Source of the DNA: Nitrospirota bacterium
GTDB lineage: Bacteria; Nitrospirota; 9FT-COMBO-42-15; HDB-SIOI813
NCBI GenBank assembly: GCA_020851375.1
Contig: JADZCV010000044.1
Location: 124,001-188,000 of the forward strand
Reading direction: 5' to 3'
DNA: 64,000 nucleotides
Shown here: positions 43,506 to 52,571 of the stretch, piece after piece
Layout: each line of letters starts with the position of its first letter
Numbering within the stretch: the stretch's first letter is position 1
Made by a program: the position numbers and the translations under genes
Notes under the pieces: model-generated
The model's database searches: none
Seen by the model: only the letters and a program-made list of their open reading frames with translations
What the model was told of the DNA's origin: nothing

Positions 43506-45531
43506 GGTAGCCTGCATTGTAATGTCCGATTTGCACCCGGAGGGCATTGACCAATGCAATGTCGGATTGTGCGGAAGCTAGTTCAATCGCTTCACGCGCT
43601 GTTGTCACAGCTTCAGGAAAACGTCCGGCCTCTGCATAGGCGGCTGCCAGTGTGCCGAGTATTACCGGATTTCTGCCGCCGGTAAGCCGGTTTGCTCTGT
43701 TGGCAAGTTCGATTGCGAGCGCACCATTGCGGACTGATGCCTCAGGACAAGTAGCCAGCATCCAGGCATAGTTGTATAGAATAAAGGGATTGTCAGGCTG
43801 GAGCTTTACGGATGTCTTCTGGTGTTCCATAGCCTCGGTCCACCGCCCCTTCTGGGCCAGGGCCCTGGCAAGGTTACTGTGCGCCGGGGCGTTGCCGGGT
43901 TGGAGTTTCAGAGATGTCTGATAAAGGGGGATTGCCTCATCCACACGTCCTGTCTGCTGAAGGGCATAGGCAAGATTGTTCCAGGCATCTCCGTAACCCG
44001 GGTAGATTTGCAGGGATTTCCTGTAATGAGCGATCGCCTCATCCACCCGTCCTGTCTGAAAGAGGGCAAAGCCGAGGTGGTTGTGTGCCTTGAAATGGTT
44101 GGGTTCGATCTCAATGGCACTCTGGTAATGGGCAATCGCCTCATCCAACTGTCCTCTCCGGCGAAGGGCATTACCCATATTATCGTGGGCGTTTGCATGA
44201 TCGGGTTCCAGATCCAGTGCCTTCTTTATATGGATGATTGCCTCGTCTGTCTGTCCTCTTTCGAGCAAAAGGCCGCCGAGGTTGTTATGTACCATCGCGG
44301 ATCCGGGGTTCCTGGCAATCGTTGTCCGCCACAGCGCTTCGATGCCGGTATACATCGTGCTTTGCCGCCAGGTCAACACAATAAGCGCCAGTAGCAGTGC
44401 CCCGCAGAGGACTGGCTTAAAAAATGAATATCTCTTCTCCCAACGGCTCAATGACATCGTAACCCCGGCTGCCACCAGGGCAATGGGGCCAATGATTGAA
44501 AAATACTGCCAGTGATCTGCTACCAGGGAGTATCGCATGAAATAAATGTTTAAAAATCCAAGTACAGGCAGGAGCATTACCACAAAATAGCCGAGGCTGA
44601 ATAACCATGCCTTTCCCCAGCTGCGCCGGAAGCGCCATAACAGCAGAAATCCTGCAATCACCAATAATCCAGGCACATACGACAAGACATTCGTGTCGTC
44701 AATATGCCACCGGGGATAAACAAAAATCAGATTTAGAGGTAGCAGCGCCTTGAAAAGATAAAACCATATCGCCCATCCGGCGCCGGCCAGACGCGACAAG
44801 AGGCTATCTTCCCGCACAATAGCAGAACCGATGGACTGATGATATTGATACCAGACAGTAACAAGTCCAAGTATCCCAGACGCAATAAAAAAGGGAACAG
44901 TGCGCCACACGTCCTTAAGTCCCACCCTTCCCCGGCGCCACCAGGCAATGCCCAGTAAAACAACGGGCAGGGGCGCCACCGCTGACTTGCTCAACAGGGC
45001 AAGCACAAATGCCCCTGCGGACATCCAATACCATAACCTGCGGTTCGTATCCTCAAACCGCAGATACCAGAGGAGGGTCCATGCGTAGAAGAACATTGCC
45101 AGGGTATTCTTCCGTTCCGTAATCCATGCCACTGATTCGACATTGACCGGGTGCAGGGCAAACAGGGCTGCTGCCAGCCATGCCCCTGGAATTTTAAGCC
45201 TCTCCAGCGCCCGCCAGCACAGTATTGAACTCAGTGCATGCAGCAGCACATTGACTATGTGATAGCCGAGAGGGTTCTCTCCCCACAGTCTCCATTCCAG
45301 CCACAGGGTGGTGGAGGTTGCGGGAAAATAATCAGGGGCGGATGCAGTAAACCAGAACCGGTACAGACCATCGGACATGCGGATAAGGGGGTTATTCAAC
45401 AGAAATTTATCATCGTCCCAGATGAACCCGGCATGCCACACAGGAATATAGGCAATGAAGGTAACGGCTGCCAGAAGCAGCGCCTGCAGCCAGCCCTTGT
45501 AAACCGGAGAAATATGCGTTTTATCAGTCAT
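43483..45531 (-). CDS. polytopic membrane protein with C-terminal TPR repeats
   Basis: 682 residues from ATG 45531. The N-terminal 390 residues have about ten membrane helices and GT-C-like loops (FIWDDDKFLLNNPL, HIVNVLLHALSS). The C-terminal half has about six tetratricopeptide units (MVHNNLGGLLLERGQTDEAI, AHDNMGNALRRRGQLDEAI and so on). Such GT-C/TPR fusions are suspected protein or glycan glycosyltransferases; the reaction is untested. A much longer N-terminal reading to 45783 would run antisense-like through the GT9 gene and lacks a hydrophobic start. It overlaps the GT9 stop by eight bases, so the genes are coupled. Confidence 0.82.
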   Translation of the reverse strand: MTDKTHISPVYKGWLQALLLAAVTFIAYIPVWHAGFIWDDDKFLLNNPLIRMSDGLYRFWFTASAPDYFPATSTTLWLEWRLWGENPLGYHIVNVLLHALSSILCWRALERLKIPGAWLAAALFALHPVNVESVAWITERKNTLAMFFYAWTLLWYLRFEDTNRRLWYWMSAGAFVLALLSKSAVAPLPVVLLGIAWWRRGRVGLKDVWRTVPFFIASGILGLVTVWYQYHQSIGSAIVREDSLLSRLAGAGWAIWFYLFKALLPLNLIFVYPRWHIDDTNVLSYVPGLLVIAGFLLLWRFRRSWGKAWLFSLGYFVVMLLPVLGFLNIYFMRYSLVADHWQYFSIIGPIALVAAGVTMSLSRWEKRYSFFKPVLCGALLLALIVLTWRQSTMYTGIEALWRTTIARNPGSAMVHNNLGGLLLERGQTDEAIIHIKKALDLEPDHANAHDNMGNALRRRGQLDEAIAHYQSAIEIEPNHFKAHNHLGFALFQTGRVDEAIAHYRKSLQIYPGYGDAWNNLAYALQQTGRVDEAIPLYQTSLKLQPGNAPAHSNLARALAQKGRWTEAMEHQKTSVKLQPDNPFILYNYAWMLATCPEASVRNGALAIELANRANRLTGGRNPVILGTLAAAYAEAGRFPEAVTTAREAIELASAQSDIALVNALRVQIGHYNAGYPIRDSAQ

Positions 45532-46744
45532 CTTTGCTGTGTTCATAAGCCCGGCAGACTTCCTCGAATACATGTTCCACTGTAATAGCCTGCATGCACA
45601 GGTTGTTACGGCAGGGTGATTGGCGGTTGTTGTATGCGTTGACGCAGGGACTGCATGCAATTCCAGCCCAGAGAGCCGTGTTCCTGGAAGAACATGCAGA
45701 GAATAACTTCGGGGTCTCAGGGCCAAACAAAGTAACCACGCGAACAGGTGTAAGGGCTGCGAAATGCGACGGACCGCTGTCATTCGTGACGAGGACTTCA
45801 GACAGCGTATAGAGAATCAGCAATTGCCGGAGCGTGGTCATGCCGGCCAGTGAGAAACAACGGTCAGACGCTACTTCTCTGACCAGTTCAGAGGTCGCCC
45901 CAGCCTCACTCGGCGCTCCTGTAAATGCCACATAAACCTCCGGGTATCCTGCCAGCAGCCTGCCTGCCAATTCAACATAGCGATTGTTCGGCCACCGTCG
46001 TAACGGCAGTAAGTCACTGGCATTGGGATTGAGCAGTATCAACGGAGGGCTTCCGCCAGTCTTACGGCGCAGTATTTCCCTGACCTCATCTGTTTCGCCT
46101 GCGCCTGGTGTAAACTGCGGCGAATCATCCCTGGCTGTCTCAGGTTTCCAATCAAACGTCGGCAGCGCCGCCGGGTCACAAAGGGCGGCCTCAACCAGCG
46201 ACAGAAAGGTCTGTGTGGTGTGGATGTGAGGGTTATAGAGCAGCCTGTGAGTCATCAGGTTTCCGCGATAAGGACCGGCCCCAAAAAATGCGTGAAAACC
46301 GATGCGGCATCGTGCACCGCTCAGAAAAGTAAGCGCAGCTGAACCTCGCGAAAAAAATTCCATATCCACAGCAGCGTCAGGTTTCAAAGTACGCAGGCGC
46401 AGTAAGGCAGCGGGCGCGCTGCGAATCATTTCCAGTAAATTCTTAGATGATATGGTGATTACGTTTTGTTCAGGAATGATGCCAAGCGCGTCGAGGATAA
46501 ACCGGTTGTCCTCAAGGGCAATGAAGTAAACGTTTTCACGTCCTGCAATTTCGACTGCCCGCCGCAAGGCAGGAGCTGCAAGAACAGTTGAGCCTTGTTC
46601 TGCCAGTTTTACGAAAAGGAGGCTTCCAGGCGGACGGGGACAGGAAGGGGCACGGCGTCCGGCGAGTGTGCGTATGACGGTTAATATGAAACAGAGTGGA
46701 ACCCCCAGCCACCGGTCGAGCCATTGCAGAGCTTTTACATTCAT
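45524..46744 (-). CDS. GT9 family (heptosyltransferase-like) glycosyltransferase
   Basis: 406 residues from ATG 46744. GT-B fold with LLFVKLAEQGSTVLAAPAL at the N-terminus and the donor-site block ILLNPNASDLLPLRRWP, then VTNDSGPSHFAALTPVRVVTLFGPETP, the ADP-heptose:LPS heptosyltransferase signature. Several cysteines cluster near the C-terminus (IACSPCVNAYNNRQSPCRNNLCMQAI), like the metal-binding-looking tail seen in some GT9 proteins. The frame opens at 46873, but a promoter at 46852-46824 would place transcription start downstream of that, supporting 46744. Confidence 0.87.
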   Translation of the reverse strand: MNVKALQWLDRWLGVPLCFILTVIRTLAGRRAPSCPRPPGSLLFVKLAEQGSTVLAAPALRRAVEIAGRENVYFIALEDNRFILDALGIIPEQNVITISSKNLLEMIRSAPAALLRLRTLKPDAAVDMEFFSRGSAALTFLSGARCRIGFHAFFGAGPYRGNLMTHRLLYNPHIHTTQTFLSLVEAALCDPAALPTFDWKPETARDDSPQFTPGAGETDEVREILRRKTGGSPPLILLNPNASDLLPLRRWPNNRYVELAGRLLAGYPEVYVAFTGAPSEAGATSELVREVASDRCFSLAGMTTLRQLLILYTLSEVLVTNDSGPSHFAALTPVRVVTLFGPETPKLFSACSSRNTALWAGIACSPCVNAYNNRQSPCRNNLCMQAITVEHVFEEVCRAYEHSKDD

Positions 46745-46823
46745 GAGATGAAACCCGAAAGGCCTTGTACATGAATACTGGATGACATGCGCATTGCTGT
46801 ATTTGTCTTCACTGACAAGCAAT

Positions 46824-46852
46824 AAAGTAGCAGAATGAGATTTCTCTGTCAA
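46824..46852 (-). promoter_or_regulatory. sigma70-type promoter for the GT9-TPR operon
   Basis: On the minus strand TTGACA (46852-46847), 17 bases, TACTTT (46829-46824). The predicted start near 46817 gives a leader of about 70 bases to ATG 46744. Confidence 0.6.
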
Positions 46853-46886
46853 TAAACATGCATGCATTCCCATGCCTGAATTCCCA

Positions 46887-46915
46887 TTGACACTTAATTT
46901 TCTTACTGCTATTCT
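46887..46915 (+). promoter_or_regulatory. sigma70-type promoter for the spermidine-synthase-like gene
   Basis: Perfect -35 TTGACA (46887-46892), 17 bases, -10 TATTCT (46910-46915). The leader to ATG 46976 is about 54 bases. It is back to back with the GT9 promoter. Confidence 0.68.
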
Positions 46916-46975
46916 TATGCAGAAAATTATTATGGATTATCATCCGGCAGTCTACAGGGAATATAGATAACAGGC

Positions 46976-49303
46976 ATGGAGGATCAGTTCAACAGTCGGC
47001 AGCAATGGGCGATTCTGACCAGCGTTTTTCTTGTTTCCTTTGCCGTACTGACTTTCGAAATCAGCCTTACCCGCGTCTTTTCAGTGTTGTTTCGCTATCA
47101 TTACGCCTTTCTGGCGGTTTCCGGAGCTGTCTGCGGACTGGGCCTCGGCGGATTCGCCTGGCACTGGATCAGCAAAACCAGGAACCGTCAATTAGAGGCC
47201 GGCTGGGCAGGACTGGGATTTGCACTGTCAGTGCCGGCCAGTATTATAATCCTCTTCGGCACACCTCTTTCTTCGGTTCTTGCAGCACATCTTTGGGCAG
47301 CCTTTATTCCGCTCCTGCCCTTCACCCTTGCAGGTGTATTCCTATCTGAGATTTTTCGACAGCGCGCTGCGGAAAGCGGCCGGATATACCAGGCTGATCT
47401 CATTGGCGCAGCGCTTGCCGCCATACTGATAGTTCCATTAATCAGTATAACCGGCCCGCTCTATCTGGCATTCCTGCTCGGCGGCCTGAGCGCTGTCAGC
47501 ACACTCTGCTGGGCCGTTGCACAGGGCAACCGCCTGCTCCTCCTGGTCAGCGCTGCCAGCGTGGCCATATGCTTCGCATTATGGCCTGTTACAGCCAATT
47601 ACGATCTTCTCAGGGTCCGGCCTGTTACATCAGGCGCCCCGGAAGTAGCCAAACCCATGCTAAAGGACCTTGCGGATCCGGGACTGCATGCGCACATCAT
47701 TGACAGCAAATGGTCTGCCTATGCCCGCACCGACATGGTCCGCTATGGCCTCCCTCATGAAGAGGATTCAAGGGTGCATATATTCACAGACGGGGAGGTC
47801 CCTGCTCCCATGATTCTATTTGATGGAAACCTGAATAATGTACGTTATCTGAGAAGTGTGCTCACATACTTCTCTTTCGCCCTTAATCCACGGGACAGCA
47901 TGCTTTCCATCGGACCTGGCGGCGGGATGGATTTTCTCCTCGGATCACTGGCAGGTTTCAGGAAGATGGATGGAGTTGAGATTAATGCATCTCTGGTCAA
48001 TATGGTGGACCTTCACAGCAAAATAAACGGCGACATTTATCATCTTCCGGGTGTGAATGTCACTGTTGATGATGGACGCAGTTTTGTACGCCGTTCCCCG
48101 GACCAGTATGACCTTATAGTGAGCGCCCTGACCCAGACAGCGACAACCGGCAATGCCGGCGTCGCACTGGTTGAATCCTATATTCACACACAGGAGGCAT
48201 TCGAAGATTATTATCAGCACCTGACAACCAACGGCCGTTATACCCTTGTCACGCAGTCGGAAGAGCTGTTGTTGCGGGCCGCTTTTACTGCCATCGGGGT
48301 CATGGGTGAAAAAGGCATAAACTCTGCCGCAGCAACAGAGCACCTGATAGCCCTTAAAACAACCGATACAGAACCTGTACGCAATCCATACCGGTATCTG
48401 CTTGTCTGGAAGAAATCCCCTTTCAGTCCTGAAGATATTGCCCTGGCAAAACGAGGGGTTGCCTCCGGCCTGGCAGAAGCTGTTTTTATTCCGGGTGCTG
48501 GCGGCAACACTGTTCTGGAACAAATAGGGCAGGGGAAAATCAAACCTGATCAGATTTACAATGAAGGGATACTTAAGGAAGGACGGCTCATAAACCTGCG
48601 TCCTGCTACGGATGAGAAGCCCTTTTTCCTCTATCTGGCCTTTGGTGTACCAGGAGTGCTTAAAGGGCTGCTTACAGGCGCCATTGGGGCTGCTCTGCTC
48701 TATACGATCGTAATGCTCGTGATTCGCGGTCGCGCCGGCAGTCCTGTGCGCGGCTGGCTTATATATTTCAGCGCTCTCGGCATGGGTTTTATGTTAGTCG
48801 AGATCCCTCTGGCTCAGAAATTCATTCTCTTTCTGGGCCACCCCACCTTAAGTCTTGCAGTGATACTCTTTTCATTGCTGATCGGCGCCAGCATCGGCAG
48901 CCGCCTGAGTCAGAACTGGCAAACCGGACAACTCGCTCGACGGGTGAGCCTTACCGGATTGATCGTTGCCCTGCTGGTGATTATCTATGCTTTGCTTCTT
49001 TCCCCTGTCCTGAATCTGTTCCTGCCGCTGCCATTATTTGCCCGCTTAATTATCTCAGCCCTCCTTTTGCTGCCGCTGGGAGTAGCCCTTGGTATTCCCT
49101 TTCCAAGCGGACTGAGACTCATCTCCATATCCGGACAGGATGACATCCCATGGATGTGGGGTCTTAACGGAATGATGTCAGTGGCAGGGAGCGCCCTGGC
49201 TGTTGCCGGCGCATACATAATAGGTTTCAGCGGATGCCTGTTTATCGCTGCGCTGATCTATGCAAGCCTTTTGCTGTTGGTACCGCGCACGCGCACCGTA
49301 TGA
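46976..49303 (+). CDS. membrane-embedded spermidine-synthase-like protein
   Basis: 775 residues. An N-terminal block of about seven membrane helices (starting ILTSVFLVSFAVLTFEISLTRVFS), a central soluble domain of the spermidine/spermine synthase type (LSIGPGGGMDFLLGSLAG, VEINASLVNMV, VNVTVDDGRSFVRR), and a C-terminal block of about six helices. The DxGGG-like loop and acidic residues resemble SAM or decarboxylated-SAM sites, but such membrane-fused proteins are not shown to make polyamines. Substrate unknown. It has its own promoter and ends 19 bases from the convergent NHL gene. Confidence 0.82.
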   Translation: MEDQFNSRQQWAILTSVFLVSFAVLTFEISLTRVFSVLFRYHYAFLAVSGAVCGLGLGGFAWHWISKTRNRQLEAGWAGLGFALSVPASIIILFGTPLSSVLAAHLWAAFIPLLPFTLAGVFLSEIFRQRAAESGRIYQADLIGAALAAILIVPLISITGPLYLAFLLGGLSAVSTLCWAVAQGNRLLLLVSAASVAICFALWPVTANYDLLRVRPVTSGAPEVAKPMLKDLADPGLHAHIIDSKWSAYARTDMVRYGLPHEEDSRVHIFTDGEVPAPMILFDGNLNNVRYLRSVLTYFSFALNPRDSMLSIGPGGGMDFLLGSLAGFRKMDGVEINASLVNMVDLHSKINGDIYHLPGVNVTVDDGRSFVRRSPDQYDLIVSALTQTATTGNAGVALVESYIHTQEAFEDYYQHLTTNGRYTLVTQSEELLLRAAFTAIGVMGEKGINSAAATEHLIALKTTDTEPVRNPYRYLLVWKKSPFSPEDIALAKRGVASGLAEAVFIPGAGGNTVLEQIGQGKIKPDQIYNEGILKEGRLINLRPATDEKPFFLYLAFGVPGVLKGLLTGAIGAALLYTIVMLVIRGRAGSPVRGWLIYFSALGMGFMLVEIPLAQKFILFLGHPTLSLAVILFSLLIGASIGSRLSQNWQTGQLARRVSLTGLIVALLVIIYALLLSPVLNLFLPLPLFARLIISALLLLPLGVALGIPFPSGLRLISISGQDDIPWMWGLNGMMSVAGSALAVAGAYIIGFSGCLFIAALIYASLLLLVPRTRTV

Positions 49304-49322
49304 CTGTTCACATATTGAAGCG

Positions 49323-52300
49323 CTACTTTTCAACCATCCCAACCACATTTTCAACACTGTCTGTAAAATAAAGATAGGGCGAGCCTTGTGACGTGGCAAC
49401 GCTCACAACGTTGTTATATCTTGCATCTTCCCTTACACCCTGTATGATAGAAGATTCCCCCCTCCTGCCTGATAAGGTAAGCACCTCACCTGTATTCTTG
49501 TTGACCCGCCGGAATACATTATTCCCTGTATCAGCCACATACAGATAATCTCCATCAACAGCTATTCCCCTCGGATAATTAAATCTTACATAGAATGTGG
49601 TGCCATCTTTATAACCAGATATACCGGGCATACCGGCTATCGTCTTTACCTGCCCTGTAGAGGCAAGGATTCTCCTGATCGAATGATTGCCGCTGTCTGT
49701 CACATAAAGGTATTTGCCGTCAGTAGTAATACCCCTTGGGTCGTTAAACCCTGCTGCTGCCCCTGTACTGTCAGCAGTTCCTGGCGAACCGGTGCTTGTG
49801 ACGTAATCACTCAAGCCGGCTACAAGTCCCACATACCCGGTAAGCAGATTGATCCTTCGTATAAGATGGTTTCCGGAATCAGCTACATACAGATGATTTC
49901 CAATGATACAAATCCCCCGTGGCGAGTTAAACATGGGGTAGCCAAATTCACTGTTTACAAAACCGGCTGTGCCGGGAACTCCTGCTATCGTAGTTACTTC
50001 TCTGGTGGAAATGACCACTTTTCTTATAGTATGGTTTCCTGTGTCAGCCACATACAGATTCCCCATGCCATCTGCGACAATACCAACCGGATTGTAAAAG
50101 CTGGCAGAATAACCGGCACTATATGTGTAGCCGGACTTCCCGATATTGCCGGCTATCAGAATAAGCGGGGCATTGACCAAGTTTGTTATATTCAACTTGC
50201 GTATGGCCTGGTTGCCTCTGTCTGCTACGTAGAGGATATTACCTGCCAAATCAGCTCCTGCCGGAGAATTCAATGAAACCCCCTTATTTAAGGAGTACGA
50301 AAATGTTGCAGTTTCTCCGGTATTCATCTTTACCCTTCTGATTCTGCTGCTTCCTGTATCCATTACATAGAGATATGTCCCGTCTGTATTAATCCCTGTA
50401 GGAGAAGAAAAGGATGTTGTCTTGCCAGTCCCATCTGTAGAATCACCATAGCTGCTTTCCCCAGCCTGAAGAGCGGTGCACTTCCTTACCACTGTTTCCA
50501 CGCCATTTGTTACTGTAACCTCATCTACGCAGTCTACATCTCCTGCAAGTAAAGATACCTCCCCGGTAGTAAGATTTATTTTTCTGATGATATGGTTTCC
50601 TGTATCTGACACATAAAGAATGTCATTATGCCATGTAATACCTTCAGGCAAATTAAATAATGGAGCACCATCCGCACTTTCCACGAGACCTGAGGTTCCA
50701 CGGCTGCCGGATATGGTTACGACAATTCCTGTATTTGGGTCCACCCTTCTTATGGCATGATTACCCGTATCAGCAACATATAGAAAGGTCCCATCCGTTG
50801 TAATGTCTCCGGGACTATTAAAATGGGCAATACCTGAAGACCCCTCACTTGAGTCATTCAGTCCGGCGACACCGCTCTGACCTGCAAGAGTTGTCACTTC
50901 CTTTGTAAGAATGTCAATGATGCGAATAACATGATTCCCTGAATCAGCTATATACAGCTTCCCATTTATCCTCACACCCCGTTTGGGTGATTTAAACCTT
51001 GCATCTATGCCGATTCCATTCACAGATCCTGATTCAGCAGGGTATCCGGCAAATGTACGCACCTCGCCTGTAGAAATATTCATGCTCCTGATTATATGAT
51101 TGTTCGTATCAACTATATATATGAAATTTCCACTCTCATCTGCTATAACATCTGTAGGGGAGTTAAATACTGCGGAACTCTCTGAACTATCAGTAGCTCC
51201 GGACACGCCGGCTTTACCTGCAATAGTTGTAACCTCACCTGTCTCTCCATCCACTTTTCTTATAAGGTGATTATAGGTATCCGCTACGTACAGGGTATTG
51301 CCATCTATTGCAATACCGCCTGGAGTGCTAAATCTGCTGTTAACACCTGCATCATCTGTAGCGCCTGTATACGATGGCGCCCCTGCTATTGTTTCTATCT
51401 CTCCGGTAGAGATGTTGACACTGCGTATCGTGTTATTATTCATATCAGTAACATAGATGTAGTCGCCTGCAATAGCAATCTCAGCAGGACTGTTGAACCT
51501 GCCAATACCAGGCGGACCATCTAAAAACCCGGGTACCCGCGGTGTTCCGGCCAGAGTAATAACTGTGCCATTAATCAGGTCTATGACCCGGATAAGATCA
51601 TTCCCTATCTCAGAAACAAATAGTTCGCCTCCTTTTAAATAAAGACCAGATGGATAAGAAAATCGTGCATTAAGAAGTGACCCATCTGAAATGCCGCTCT
51701 CCCCGGCTTTTCCTGCCAGTGTAATGACCTCTCCTGTTTGAATATCCAGTCTCCGTATAGTGTGATTATTGGAATCAGCTATGAATAAAAACTCCCCATC
51801 AGTAGTTATACCCAACGGATTGTTAAATCTGGAAGAGTCACCGATACCATCTGCAGAACCACGGGTTTTAACTGAACCTGCTATGGTTAATGTTGTACCG
51901 CTGTTCTTGTCAACACGTCTAATAACCTGATTATCCGTATCCGTAACATAAAGCACACTGCCAATTGCAGTTATTCCTGACGGCATCTGGAACATGGTAT
52001 CCGCGCCAGTTCCATCTGAATAACCAGCCTGACCTCGCCTGCCTGAAAGTGTAGTAACCTCACCACTGTACATCCCGACCTTACGAATAACCTGGTTATA
52101 GGTATCAGTGACAAACAGATTTAAACCATCTGCAACAAGCCCCTCAGGGTAGTTAAATCCGGCATCCCTGCCGGTTCCATCGCTAAAACCCCGCCTGCCG
52201 GGATAACCTGCCAGGGTTGTTACGGATTTAGTGGATAAATCAATCTTTCGTATCGTGTGATTTTGCCTGTCAGTGACATAGATATTGTTTCCATAAACTG

Positions 52301-52532
52301 TCATTCCGGTGGGCGAATAAAATCTTGCAAGTGTGCCTGTAGCATCGGATGTACCTGAACCACCTGGCTTCCCTGCCAGCAATAACATCTTACCGCCGGT
52401 TATACTGTTATTGCCTTCTAATATTGGACCAATTGTTTTATACTCACTGCTACAACCTGTGAGTATATAAGTCAAAAGGCAGGCTGTTAATAGAATGGGA
52501 AGACTGATGAACAAACTATGATGTCTTGACAT
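49323..52532 (-). CDS. lipoprotein with 18 NHL-type beta-propeller repeats
   Basis: 1069 residues. Lipoprotein signal with lipobox ILTGC near residue 27. I count 18 units of about 55 residues with the pattern DGxGxxARFxxPxGI, xxLYVADTGNHxIRR and TGEVxTLAG. NHL propellers usually have six blades, so this would give three propellers in a row. Unit 12 has an insert with two cysteines (DCVDEVTV, RKCTAL) that may form a disulphide. NHL domains bind proteins, glycans or RNA; here it is surface-exposed or periplasmic, probably a scaffold. There is no ribosome site before the ATG. It lies 39 bases after a GT39 gene. Confidence 0.86.
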   Translation of the reverse strand: MSRHHSLFISLPILLTACLLTYILTGCSSEYKTIGPILEGNNSITGGKMLLLAGKPGGSGTSDATGTLARFYSPTGMTVYGNNIYVTDRQNHTIRKIDLSTKSVTTLAGYPGRRGFSDGTGRDAGFNYPEGLVADGLNLFVTDTYNQVIRKVGMYSGEVTTLSGRRGQAGYSDGTGADTMFQMPSGITAIGSVLYVTDTDNQVIRRVDKNSGTTLTIAGSVKTRGSADGIGDSSRFNNPLGITTDGEFLFIADSNNHTIRRLDIQTGEVITLAGKAGESGISDGSLLNARFSYPSGLYLKGGELFVSEIGNDLIRVIDLINGTVITLAGTPRVPGFLDGPPGIGRFNSPAEIAIAGDYIYVTDMNNNTIRSVNISTGEIETIAGAPSYTGATDDAGVNSRFSTPGGIAIDGNTLYVADTYNHLIRKVDGETGEVTTIAGKAGVSGATDSSESSAVFNSPTDVIADESGNFIYIVDTNNHIIRSMNISTGEVRTFAGYPAESGSVNGIGIDARFKSPKRGVRINGKLYIADSGNHVIRIIDILTKEVTTLAGQSGVAGLNDSSEGSSGIAHFNSPGDITTDGTFLYVADTGNHAIRRVDPNTGIVVTISGSRGTSGLVESADGAPLFNLPEGITWHNDILYVSDTGNHIIRKINLTTGEVSLLAGDVDCVDEVTVTNGVETVVRKCTALQAGESSYGDSTDGTGKTTSFSSPTGINTDGTYLYVMDTGSSRIRRVKMNTGETATFSYSLNKGVSLNSPAGADLAGNILYVADRGNQAIRKLNITNLVNAPLILIAGNIGKSGYTYSAGYSASFYNPVGIVADGMGNLYVADTGNHTIRKVVISTREVTTIAGVPGTAGFVNSEFGYPMFNSPRGICIIGNHLYVADSGNHLIRRINLLTGYVGLVAGLSDYVTSTGSPGTADSTGAAAGFNDPRGITTDGKYLYVTDSGNHSIRRILASTGQVKTIAGMPGISGYKDGTTFYVRFNYPRGIAVDGDYLYVADTGNNVFRRVNKNTGEVLTLSGRRGESSIIQGVREDARYNNVVSVATSQGSPYLYFTDSVENVVGMVEK

Positions 52533-52571
52533 TAATACTATTGAAATGCAATAAATATGCCAACTATATCG

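Noticed and set aside
45532-46873. Extended N-termini of the TPR and GT9 genes
   Set aside because: The added segments have no domain, run through another gene or a promoter, and internal starts fit the family N-termini.
52530-52565. TTGGCA, 17 bases, TAGTAT just before the NHL lipoprotein start
   Set aside because: The -10 would end two bases before the ATG, so transcription would begin inside the gene; the start codon is well supported by the signal peptide.
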